Part shown: positions 1-5,646 of the stretch, in pieces | Position numbering within the stretch: position 1 is the stretch's first letter | Layout: every line of letters begins with the position of its first letter | NCBI GenBank assembly: GCA_020049615.1 | Contig: JAIFKN010000002.1 | Coordinates: 1-5,722, forward strand | From: a bacterium | GTDB lineage: Bacteria > Planctomycetota > UBA11346 | DNA: 5,722 nucleotides | Direction of reading: 5' to 3' | Notes under the pieces: model-generated | Database searches by the model: none | What the model was told of the DNA's origin: nothing | The model's input: only the letters and a program-made list of their open reading frames with translations | Translations under genes and position numbers: made by a program

Positions 1-320
1 AACAGCCACGAGGTGACGATGACCTTCCCGGCCCCGGCCTCGATCCACGACTTCGCGTTGGTCGCATCGACGCCTCCTCCGAGGTGCAGGCCGTCGGGCC
101 ACGCCGCCAGCGCGGCGCGGGCAGCCTCGTCGTTGCCCTTGCCCAGCTTGATGACGTGCCCGCCGATGAGCCCATCGCGGCGGTACATCGCGGCGAAATG
201 CCCGGGCGGCTGGCTGGCGACGAAGTTGGTCTTCGGCTGGACCCCCTCCGCCAGCGTCCCGCCGACGATCTGCTTGACCACGCCGTCGTGCAGATCGATG
301 CACGGCCTGAAGAGTGTCAT
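1..320 (-). CDS. hisA: HisA, eukaryotic (HIS6) type, 3' end outside the window
   Basis: Phosphoribosylformimino-5-aminoimidazole carboxamide ribotide isomerase, the histidine-pathway step that isomerises ProFAR to PRFAR; a cytosolic TIM barrel. The first 106 codons are present and the gene runs off the window. Visible motifs: FRPCIDLHDGVVKQIVGGTL at residues 4-23, with Asp9 matching the catalytic Asp of the first strand; PKTNFV near 30; GGHVIKLG near 53-60; a glycine-rich GGGV loop near 83; and KVIVTSWLF at the cut end. These match yeast HIS6 as I remember it (CIDLHNGEVKQIVGGTL, GCHVIKLG, KVIVTSWLF) far better than ordinary bacterial HisA. The ATG at 320 puts the first strand at the very N-terminus, as in the family. 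It lies 39 bases after the 409-residue gene, so it is probably cotranscribed with it. No Shine-Dalgarno is visible; the leader is a heptamer tandem repeat. Family call is firm; the missing C-terminus cannot be judged. Confidence 0.93.
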   Translation of the reverse strand, partial: MTLFRPCIDLHDGVVKQIVGGTLAEGVQPKTNFVASQPPGHFAAMYRRDGLIGGHVIKLGKGNDEAARAALAAWPDGLHLGGGVDATNAKSWIEAGAGKVIVTSWL

Positions 321-323
321 GAT

Positions 324-358
324 CTGGCTGCTGGCCGCTGGCCGCTGGTCACTGGCTG
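324..358. repeat. Five-unit heptamer tandem repeat (CTGGYNR)
   Basis: Five consecutive 7-base units read on the + strand: ctggctg, ctggccg, ctggccg, ctggtca, ctggctg. On the minus strand, where the flanking genes are read, the units are of the CCAGCGG/CCAGTGA kind. The repeat fills nearly the whole 39-base gap between the stop of the 409-residue gene (360-362) and the hisA ATG (320), taking the place where a ribosome binding site would be. Heptamer tandem repeats of this general sort are known from cyanobacteria (STRR) and are seen in other genomes; whether this is the same phenomenon is inference. Confidence 0.8.
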
Positions 359-359
359 C

Positions 360-1589
360 CTACTTCTTGATGACCGGCTTCTCGTCCGGGTCGCTGTAGT
401 CAGGCCCGCCGAGGATGCCGCTGCGGCGCATCTGCTCGGTCATCAGCTGGCGCACCAGCTTGACGCCCTGGAGGATGCCGTCGCCCTGGGTGGCGGCGCC
501 GGTGCGATGCAGGAACTTGGCCAGCGCCTGGTAGGCGTTCAGCGCGTGCGGCGACAGCGCCGCCTGCACATGCTGCGGCGGCAAGGCCTGCGGCAGCACC
601 TGGGTGAGCAGGGCGGCGAACTCATCGCGCGACAGGTCGGTGAGCTGGGCTCCGACCGCCTGCTGCGCCAGCTTCTCGAGCAGCTGGCCGAGCTGTCCGG
701 CCATCTGCTTGACCTGCGGCTGCAGGGCGGTCGCCTCGGGGCTGGCGAGGAAGGCCTTCCAGTCGACCGGGGCGCCGCCGCCGGCCGGCGGCTCGCCCTC
801 CTCGGGCGGAACCTCGGCCTCGCCAGGTCCGGCGCCGAGGTCGTAGGACGGCGGCGCGTCGCTCACCGGCACCGGCGTCTTGCCAGGAGCCTTGGCTGTT
901 GGCGGTTCGGCCGGCTTTTCCGCTGGCTTGGCGGGTTCCGTGTAGAGGTGATCAGCGAAGACCACCTGCCATTCGGCGGAGAACTGCTTCACCGCCTCGC
1001 GGTCGCGGCCGTCCACCACCGCCTTCTTGATCCGCTGCAGCTCGAAGCGGTCGCAGAAGCGGTCGCCATCGACCACCGCCTGGGCCAGGGCGCCGGCCTC
1101 GGCGTCGCCGAGGACGGCCAGGGCGCGCACCGCATGCTCGCCCAGGCCGGTGCCACCCGACTTCGCCTTGGCGATCTCGACGGCGACGCGCGCGCGCAGC
1201 GCTGGCGCGAGATCCGGAGAGGCCTTGCCGACGGCAGCGAGGACGGCCAGGCCCCAGTAGGCGTTGTCGCGCTGGTCGAGACCGCCGTCGGCGACCGCCG
1301 CCAGCAGCTGCGCCTGCGCGCCGAGACGGCCGAGCGCCCAGGCGGCAGCGCGTCCGGGCAGGCCCTCCTGCTTGAGCAATGGGATAAGCTCGGCGGCGAG
1401 CGACGTGCCCTGCAGACCGGCGATGATCGCCGCCGCAGGGGCGGCGGACGAGGCGAGCAGGGGCTTCAGCTGGGCAGCATCGCCCGGAGCTGCCGCGATG
1501 GTCTCGGCGAGCAGCTTGCCGTCGCGGACCAGGTCATCGGAAGTCATGGTTTTCCCACCAGTGATCAGGCTTTTGATCCGGTCGAACAT
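360..1589 (-). CDS. Unrecognised 409-residue helical protein, HEAT-like N-terminus
   Basis: I do not recognise this family. Residues about 20-210 are Ala/Leu-rich with a helix-turn-helix rhythm (for example GRAAAWALGRLGAQAQLLAAV near 79-99 and EHAVRALAVLGDAEAGALAQ near 151-170), suggestive of HEAT-like alpha-solenoid repeats. Residues about 217-275 are a Pro/Ala/Glu/Gly-rich, probably disordered linker. Residues about 276-390 are again helical and Gln/Leu-rich, ending in an acidic-basic tail (DYSDPDEKPVIKK). There is no signal peptide or membrane segment, so it is probably cytosolic. The ATG at 1589 is chosen because GGAG stands seven bases upstream and the protein-like composition starts there; the frame stays open further upstream, but that part is Arg/Pro-rich shadow of rpiB. 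A second ATG at residue 15 is possible. The start overlaps the end of rpiB by 25 bases, suggesting translational coupling. A solenoid scaffold or adaptor role would be a guess. Confidence 0.85.
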   Translation of the reverse strand: MFDRIKSLITGGKTMTSDDLVRDGKLLAETIAAAPGDAAQLKPLLASSAAPAAAIIAGLQGTSLAAELIPLLKQEGLPGRAAAWALGRLGAQAQLLAAVADGGLDQRDNAYWGLAVLAAVGKASPDLAPALRARVAVEIAKAKSGGTGLGEHAVRALAVLGDAEAGALAQAVVDGDRFCDRFELQRIKKAVVDGRDREAVKQFSAEWQVVFADHLYTEPAKPAEKPAEPPTAKAPGKTPVPVSDAPPSYDLGAGPGEAEVPPEEGEPPAGGGAPVDWKAFLASPEATALQPQVKQMAGQLGQLLEKLAQQAVGAQLTDLSRDEFAALLTQVLPQALPPQHVQAALSPHALNAYQALAKFLHRTGAATQGDGILQGVKLVRQLMTEQMRRSGILGGPDYSDPDEKPVIKK

Positions 1590-2041
1590 GGCGTCTCCAG
1601 GGCGGCGATCTTGGCGATGCGGTTGAGGTGCCTGGGCCCCTCGTCGGCGCGCGCGCCGAGCCAGGCGTCGACCGTCGCCGCGGCGGCGGCGGGATCGAGG
1701 ACTCGGGCGCCCAACGCCAGCACCTGGGCGCGGTTGTGCTCCCAGGCCAGGCGACCGGTGTCCGGCGAGTGGGCCAGGCCGCAACGGATGCCGTCGATCT
1801 TGTTGGCGGCGATGCTGATGCCGATGCCGGTGCCGCAGATGACCACGGCACGCTCGGCGCGTCCCTCGAGCACGGCCTTGCACGCCACGGCGGCATAGTC
1901 GGGATAATCGACGCTGCCCTCGCCGTCGACGCCGAGGTCCTCGACCTCGTGGCCGCGGCCGCGGAGATGGTGGATCAGGCTGCGCTTGAGGGCCGGCGAG
2001 GCTTCATGGCGGAAGGCTGTCCGGCTGCGGTTGGAGGCCAG
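1565..2041 (-). CDS. rpiB: RpiB-like ribose-5-phosphate isomerase, start uncertain
   Basis: RpiB/LacAB-type isomerase, interconverting ribose-5-phosphate and ribulose-5-phosphate (or a related sugar phosphate) in the cytosol. Numbered from the CTG at 2041 it has 158 residues, close to the usual 145-160. Visible: SVDYPDYA at 43-50; VVICGTGIGISIAANK at 66-81 with Cys69 and Thr71 (E. coli Cys66, Thr68); EHN with His102 (E. coli His99); and GPRHLNR with Arg137 and Arg141 (E. coli Arg133, Arg137). The N-terminus is odd. The usual S-D-H-A-G active-site turn is replaced by a segment reading AFRHEASPALK, so the catalytic-pocket Asp is absent, and there is no ATG, GTG or TTG between the in-frame TAG at 2048-2050 and a GTG at 1888, which would delete the first third of the fold. 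CTG at 2041 is the least bad start by length; an early frameshift or sequence error is the alternative. It overlaps the next gene by 25 bases. Confidence 0.82.
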   Translation of the reverse strand: MASNRSRTAFRHEASPALKRSLIHHLRGRGHEVEDLGVDGEGSVDYPDYAAVACKAVLEGRAERAVVICGTGIGISIAANKIDGIRCGLAHSPDTGRLAWEHNRAQVLALGARVLDPAAAAATVDAWLGARADEGPRHLNRIAKIAALETPCSTGSKA

Positions 2042-2046
2042 CGGTA

Positions 2047-2052
2047 ACTATA
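2047..2052 (-). promoter_or_regulatory. Possible -10 element (TATAGT) before rpiB
   Basis: The minus strand reads TATAGT, five of six matches to the TATAAT consensus, in otherwise very GC-rich sequence. No convincing TTGACA-like hexamer is seen at 16-18 bases upstream. About six bases separate its end from the CTG at 2041, so transcription would begin almost exactly at the proposed start of rpiB, giving a leaderless message. This would also explain why no ribosome binding site is visible. Single-motif evidence only. Confidence 0.3.
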
Positions 2053-2074
2053 CGGGGGCGGGCGCCGAGCAGTG

Positions 2075-2110
2075 GTGGGCGGATACGATGGGCGCAGCCC
2101 ATCCGCCCAC
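2075..2110. repeat. Long GC-rich hairpin between tig and rpiB
   Basis: GTGGGCGGAT at 2075-2084 pairs perfectly with ATCCGCCCAC at 2101-2110. Inside, GGGC (2090-2093) pairs with GCCC (2097-2100) around a GCA loop, leaving a one-sided five-base bulge at 2085-2089. That is 14 base pairs in all. It lies 109 bases beyond the tig stop and 34 bases before the proposed rpiB start. No T-tract follows on either strand, so it is not a textbook intrinsic terminator; a transcript-end stabiliser or a copy of a dispersed palindrome fits equally well. Confidence 0.7.
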
Positions 2111-2136
2111 GGTTTCGGAGCCATGCGACGAAACCG
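2110..2136. repeat. Eight-base-pair inverted repeat CGGTTTCG/CGAAACCG
   Basis: CGGTTTCG at 2110-2117 and CGAAACCG at 2129-2136 are perfect inverted copies with an 11-base spacer. It directly abuts the larger hairpin, sharing base 2110. It could be a second stem of one RNA structure downstream of tig or a protein-binding dyad; the sequence alone does not decide. Confidence 0.5.
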
Positions 2137-2150
2137 AGCTGCGACAAAGC

Positions 2151-2190
2151 CCGCGGGGGCAGGCCCGCAGGGCCGCGGGGGCGGAGCCCC
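2151..2190. repeat. Direct repeat CCGCGGGGGC with two short GC hairpins
   Basis: CCGCGGGGGC occurs at 2151-2160 and again at 2173-2182. Between and overlapping them are two 5-bp hairpins with 3-base loops: GGCCC/GGGCC at 2162-2174 and GGGGC/GCCCC at 2178-2190. The nearest one starts 28 bases after the tig stop on the minus strand, a usual place for a terminator, but no T-run follows. Read on the minus strand the block ends in GCGGGCTTTGT, a weak terminator-like ending. It could serve as the tig transcript end; this is inference. Confidence 0.45.
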
Positions 2191-2218
2191 TGAACAGTCA
2201 CGGCCAGCGAAACCCGGC

Positions 2219-3493
2219 TCAGGCCTTGGCCGCGGCCTGGGCCGTGCCGAGGACCTGGTCGAGGTACTGCTCCATCGCCTTGGCCTCGCGGATCTCCATC
2301 GCCACCTGGGCGCCCTGCCCGCTCTTCTGCAGCTGGTCGGCGATGTCCTGCGGCTTGCGGCCGGTCTGCTGCGCAGCCATCATGATCTGCTCGCGGAAGT
2401 CGTCGTCGGTCAGCTGCACGTCGAGCTGGTCGCCGAGGGCGACCATGATGACGTGGCGCTTGAACGCCTTCTCGATGTTGGCCTTGGCTTCGCTCTTGGC
2501 CTTGGCCACGTCTTCCTTCTTCTCGCTCGCCTTGGCCTCGGCGTCGGTCTCGGCGCGGGTGATGGCGGCGGCGAGGGCCTTGGGCGGCAGTTCGACGGTG
2601 ATCTTCTCGATCAGGGCGGCCGACAGCTGCTCGAGCTGCTTGCCGCGCACTTCGCCCTGCTTGCGCGAGGCGATGCGCTGCTTGAGCGTCTCCTTCAGCC
2701 CGGCGAGGTCCTTGGCGCCGACCTTCTGCGCCAGGGCGTCGTCCAGCGCGGCGGCGCGCATGCGGTTGGCCGAGGCGATGGTGACGGCGAGGTGGGCGTT
2801 CTTGCCGGCCTGTTCGGCCGGGGTGAAGTTGGCCGGCAGGGCGGTGTCGAACTCGATCTTCGAGCCGACCTTGGCGCTGGCGAAGGCCGCAACGACCTCC
2901 TTGGGCTGCTTGCCGAACAGCGGGTAGCCGCCGACCAGGTGGTTGAACTGGGCCAGCTTGCGCACTTCGACGCCGTCGACGGTCAGGCTGCCATCGAGGG
3001 TCACCGAGTCGTCCTCGATGACCAGCTCGTCGCCGCCCAGCGGGCTCATCTCACCCAGGCGCTTGGCGATCGAGCCGGCGAACTCCTCGACCTCGGCGTC
3101 GGTGACCGCGGTGTCACCGGCCTCGACCGTGAGCGACTTGGCGTCGGGGATGGCCACCACCGGGTAGACCTCGAAGCCGACGGTCAGCGAGAGGCCGGCC
3201 TTGCGCTCGATGCCTTCGTTGGCGATCTGGCCGAAGGGGCGCAGTTTGTGCTCCTTGAGCGCGCTGTTGACGCCCTCGTCGGCCAGGGCCTCCTCGGCCT
3301 GGGCCTGGGCGGCGGCGCCGTAGCGCTTCTCCAGCACGGCCTTGGGCGCCTTGCCCGGGCGGAAGCCTTCCATCTTCACCTCGCCGGCCAGGCTCTTGAG
3401 CAGCTTGGCCTTGCGCTCGGCGACCTCGGCCGGGGTGTAGCTGATGGTGACGCGCTTGGCGAGAGTTCCGGCGTCGGCGACCTGGACCTGCAT
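2219..3493 (-). CDS. tig: Trigger factor, ribosome-associated chaperone
   Basis: Binds the ribosome next to the exit tunnel and shields nascent chains; cytosolic. The protein has 424 residues against 432 in E. coli. The N-terminal ribosome-binding domain (about 1-115) carries the signature MEGFRPGKAPKAVLEKRYG at 41-59, with FRPGKAP at 44-50, the same numbering as FRKGKVP of E. coli. The FKBP-like middle domain (about 150-245) is recognisable by DDSVTLDGSLTVDGVEV and LPANFTPAEQAGKNA, but the usual IPGFE core is replaced by PLFGKQPKEV (191-200), so prolyl isomerase activity may be weak or absent. The C-terminal substrate-binding arms (about 250-424) are helical and charged. ATG 3493 is chosen because MQVQV begins the first strand of the family and GGAG stands seven bases upstream; the frame stays open far upstream only because it runs antisense to the protease gene. 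It is divergent from that gene. Confidence 0.95.
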   Translation of the reverse strand: MQVQVADAGTLAKRVTISYTPAEVAERKAKLLKSLAGEVKMEGFRPGKAPKAVLEKRYGAAAQAQAEEALADEGVNSALKEHKLRPFGQIANEGIERKAGLSLTVGFEVYPVVAIPDAKSLTVEAGDTAVTDAEVEEFAGSIAKRLGEMSPLGGDELVIEDDSVTLDGSLTVDGVEVRKLAQFNHLVGGYPLFGKQPKEVVAAFASAKVGSKIEFDTALPANFTPAEQAGKNAHLAVTIASANRMRAAALDDALAQKVGAKDLAGLKETLKQRIASRKQGEVRGKQLEQLSAALIEKITVELPPKALAAAITRAETDAEAKASEKKEDVAKAKSEAKANIEKAFKRHVIMVALGDQLDVQLTDDDFREQIMMAAQQTGRKPQDIADQLQKSGQGAQVAMEIREAKAMEQYLDQVLGTAQAAAKA

Positions 3494-3634
3494 GATGGGC
3501 TCCGCAAAAGGGGCGCGCAGTGTGCTGTCACGACCCCGGGGGGCAAGTCCCGCCGCGCACGGGTCGTTTCTGGCCCATCGCGAGATGGCGACGCCCCGAC
3601 CTTGGCTGCGTAAATCTATTCCCGAGGCTCTGCC
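3494..3634. promoter_or_regulatory. Divergent intergenic region between tig and the protease gene
   Basis: This 141-base gap must hold the promoters of both genes. Rightward, a relatively AT-rich patch (TAAATCTATT, 3611-3620) could supply a -10, followed by GAGG at 3624-3627, seven bases before the protease ATG. Leftward, GGAG precedes the tig ATG and no strong -10 is evident. A 7-bp inverted repeat, ACGACCC at 3530-3536 and GGGTCGT at 3561-3567, sits midway and could be an operator or leader stem. Promoter assignments are weak because no good -35 elements are visible. Confidence 0.4.
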
Positions 3635-5485
3635 ATGCTCGTGCGTCATTGCCTCGCTTTGCTCATCCTCGCGGCCGTCCTCGGCGGAACGGAATCCGCA
3701 CCCAAGCCGGAGCCGAAGGCCGATGGGCAGCAGCCCCTCATACCGCAGATCGGCGGCATCACCGTCGATGTGCCGCCGTTCCGCTTCCGCACCGACGTCG
3801 GCGACACCGACAAGGAGCGCCGCGCCTTCGCCCAGCGCATCATGAAGCCGGTGCTGGAGACGACCAGCCACTTCCTCAAGGTCTATGGCCTCAAGCCGCG
3901 CGCCTTCGAGGACTACGCCGAATACTATAAAGGCGCCAACTACGAGAAGCTGGTGCGCATGGACGTGTGGCAGGACTACGAGTCCTTCCGCGAGAACTTC
4001 CAGCGCCGTTACGAGACCAAGACCATCCCCGGCGCCTTCTTCGGCTGGTCCACCGACAAGGACGCGTATGGCAAGCCGACCGGGGTCAAGATCCGCGAGA
4101 TCGCGACCTCGTCCGAAGGCGCCGGTGATGAGCAGCTGCTGCGTCATCTCTACCACGAGCTCGGCCACCTGTTCATGCGCACCTACATGGTGGTGCCGGT
4201 CGAGGTGCCGAGCTGGATCGAAGAGGGCACCGCCGAGCTGTTCCAGTTCCGCATCGGCAACGGCACCAAGCCGGAGGCCGAGCGCACCCAGCGTCAGGGC
4301 TGGCTGGTCGAGCTGATCGCCGAGGGCACCTCCATCCCCTTCCCCGAGTTCGTCGCCGTGCGCAACATGGACAACCTCGACTTCACCTGGAAGGATCCGC
4401 TGCGCGGCACCCTGCAGTACGCCCAGGCCTGGTCGGTGACCGAGTTCGTCATCGCCAGCCCGCAGCGGGCCGATGCCTTCCTGAAGATGCTCGCCGAGTT
4501 CAAGCGCTCGGGCGAGGAACAGTTCAACACCCTGCTGCGCCAGGGGCTGAAGGGCGATCCGTTGTTCAAGCAGATGGAAGATCATCTCTACTCGGTCCAG
4601 GAGGCGGTGTTCAAGAAGGTCTTCGGCGCCGATCTGCTGAAGGTCGAGGCGTTGTGGAAGGAATGGGTCGGCAAGAACTACGACAAGGAGGTGGCGAAGA
4701 AGCCCGCGCTGCGCTACCACCGCGGCGAGTGGCGGCTGATCCGCGCCGAGCACGCCAAGAAGCCCGAGGACGCCCTGCCACAGCTCGCCCGCGCCGAGGA
4801 GCTGTTCCGCGAATGCATGGAGAAGGCCCCCACCTCGCCCGAGGGCTGGGTCGGCATGGGCCGCCTGCACCTGATGCGTGGCGAGCAGGAGCTGGCCTGG
4901 CCGGAGTTCGCCACCGCGCTTGAAAAGGGCAGCGACAACCCCGAGGCCATGCTCTACGGCGGCATCGCCCGGGTGCAGCGCAATGAGGCGGCGATGGCGA
5001 TGCTGCCGCTGAGCAAGGTGGTCGCAGACCGTCCGAACTCGTTCACCGCCAACTACTGGTACGGCCGCGCCCTGGTCGCCGCGCGTGGCGACACCGCCGC
5101 CGCGGTCGCCGCCTTCTCCGCCGCCGGCGGGGTGGAGAAGGAACGCCAGGGCGAGTGCTCCTGGATGGAGGGTGTCGCGCACCTGGTTGGCGGACGCCAG
5201 CGCCAGGCCAGGCTCGCCTTCCTGCGCGCCCTGGGCCAACCTGGCGTACCCCAGCACGCGATCATCTGGCTGGCCTTCGCCACCGCCGCCGGGGACGAGC
5301 GGGCCGAAGCGATGAGCCTGATGGAGAAGGCGCCCGACCATCCCGATGCCGCGGTGCTGCAGCAGCGCCTCGCCGACAGCAACAAGCCGCTGCCGGCGAT
5401 CATCAGCGATGCGCGCGGCCGTCCGCGGCTCGGCGCCGACGGCGACTACACGCCGCTCAAGGATCCCAAGGGTAAGAAGAAGTAA
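3635..5485 (+). CDS. Exported HELGH metalloprotease with TPR-like C-terminus (DUF1570-like)
   Basis: A 616-residue predicted zinc peptidase. Residues 1 to about 20 form a Sec-type signal peptide (MLVRH, then a Leu/Ala/Ile core to LGGTESA); no lipobox is present, so it is probably periplasmic or secreted. The catalytic motif is HELGH at 174-178 (His174, Glu175, His178). Nineteen residues on, WIEEGTAELF (194-203) places Glu197 as the likely third zinc ligand, the gluzincin pattern. The pre-catalytic part, with VRMDVWQDYESFRENF near 107-122 and a GAFFGWST turn near 133, resembles DUF1570 proteins, which are common in Planctomycetota. Residues about 380-580 contain TPR-like helix pairs, for instance EGWVGMGRLHLMRGEQELAW near 403-422, probably for binding partners. 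The tail is lysine-rich (KDPKGKKK). Start: ATG with GAGG seven bases upstream, directly before the signal peptide. Substrate unknown. It is monocistronic within the window and divergent from tig. Confidence 0.88.
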   Translation: MLVRHCLALLILAAVLGGTESAPKPEPKADGQQPLIPQIGGITVDVPPFRFRTDVGDTDKERRAFAQRIMKPVLETTSHFLKVYGLKPRAFEDYAEYYKGANYEKLVRMDVWQDYESFRENFQRRYETKTIPGAFFGWSTDKDAYGKPTGVKIREIATSSEGAGDEQLLRHLYHELGHLFMRTYMVVPVEVPSWIEEGTAELFQFRIGNGTKPEAERTQRQGWLVELIAEGTSIPFPEFVAVRNMDNLDFTWKDPLRGTLQYAQAWSVTEFVIASPQRADAFLKMLAEFKRSGEEQFNTLLRQGLKGDPLFKQMEDHLYSVQEAVFKKVFGADLLKVEALWKEWVGKNYDKEVAKKPALRYHRGEWRLIRAEHAKKPEDALPQLARAEELFRECMEKAPTSPEGWVGMGRLHLMRGEQELAWPEFATALEKGSDNPEAMLYGGIARVQRNEAAMAMLPLSKVVADRPNSFTANYWYGRALVAARGDTAAAVAAFSAAGGVEKERQGECSWMEGVAHLVGGRQRQARLAFLRALGQPGVPQHAIIWLAFATAAGDERAEAMSLMEKAPDHPDAAVLQQRLADSNKPLPAIISDARGRPRLGADGDYTPLKDPKGKKK

Positions 5486-5492
5486 GCCCAAA

Positions 5493-5646
5493 TCCGGCGA
5501 CTCGATTCACAGGAGGCACGGAGACACAGAGGCTCGAAGGAGATAGAGAATTCGCACTATTCACCTTGCGGGTGACTGCGGGGCATTGCCTAACCTCTTC
5601 GAGGCTCTGTGTCTCTGTGTCTCCTGTGAATTCGGCCTCAACCGGA
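5493..5646. repeat. Large imperfect palindrome with CACAGAG-type arms
   Basis: Positions 5506-5539 pair with 5597-5630: of 34 positions, 31 are Watson-Crick, two are G:T and one is a mismatch. An outer TCCGG (5493-5497) also matches CCGGA (5642-5646). The 55-base centre holds a small TCACC/GGTGA hairpin (5561-5575). The arms contain near-tandem CACRGAG units. It begins eight bases after the protease stop, so it will form the 3' end of that transcript. Palindromes with CACAGAG/CTCTGTG arms recur in many bacterial genomes, so this is probably one copy of a dispersed, non-autonomous repeat. I see no target-site duplication and no gene inside. Confidence 0.8.

Noticed and set aside
1590..1883. 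An upstream extension of the 409-residue protein by 98 codons.
   Set aside because: The added residues are Arg/Pro/His-rich and are the shifted-frame reading of rpiB; GGAG precedes the ATG at 1589.
84..1898. Long + strand open frame opposite rpiB and the 409-residue gene.
   Set aside because: Low-complexity Arg/Leu/Gly/Ala composition, no domain, and it lies wholly antisense to genes with recognisable protein sequence.
2004..2201. Small minus-strand frame of 65 codons between tig and rpiB.
   Set aside because: It consists of the hairpin cluster and the out-of-frame start of rpiB; it has no ribosome binding site and no protein-like pattern.
2072..3613. Long + strand open frame opposite tig.
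   Set aside because: It is the antisense shadow of a clear trigger factor gene and has Gly/Leu/Asp repeat-like composition.
3494..5491. The tig reading frame stays open far upstream, across the whole antisense of the protease gene, giving a possible protein of over 1000 residues.
   Set aside because: The extension is His/Leu/Gly/Arg-rich shadow sequence opposite a gene with signal peptide, HELGH motif and ribosome binding site. GC-rich codon bias removes stops from the antisense frame. tig has its own good start at 3493.
5346..5546. Small + strand frame running from the protease end into the palindrome.
   Set aside because: It overlaps the protease out of frame, and its C-terminus (HRRHGDTEARRR) is just the translated CACAGAG repeat arm, a common artefact.
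5493..5646. The palindrome as a CRISPR unit, tRNA-like element or intrinsic terminator.
   Set aside because: There is only one inverted pair with no spaced direct repeats, no tRNA cloverleaf, and no T-tract after the stem.
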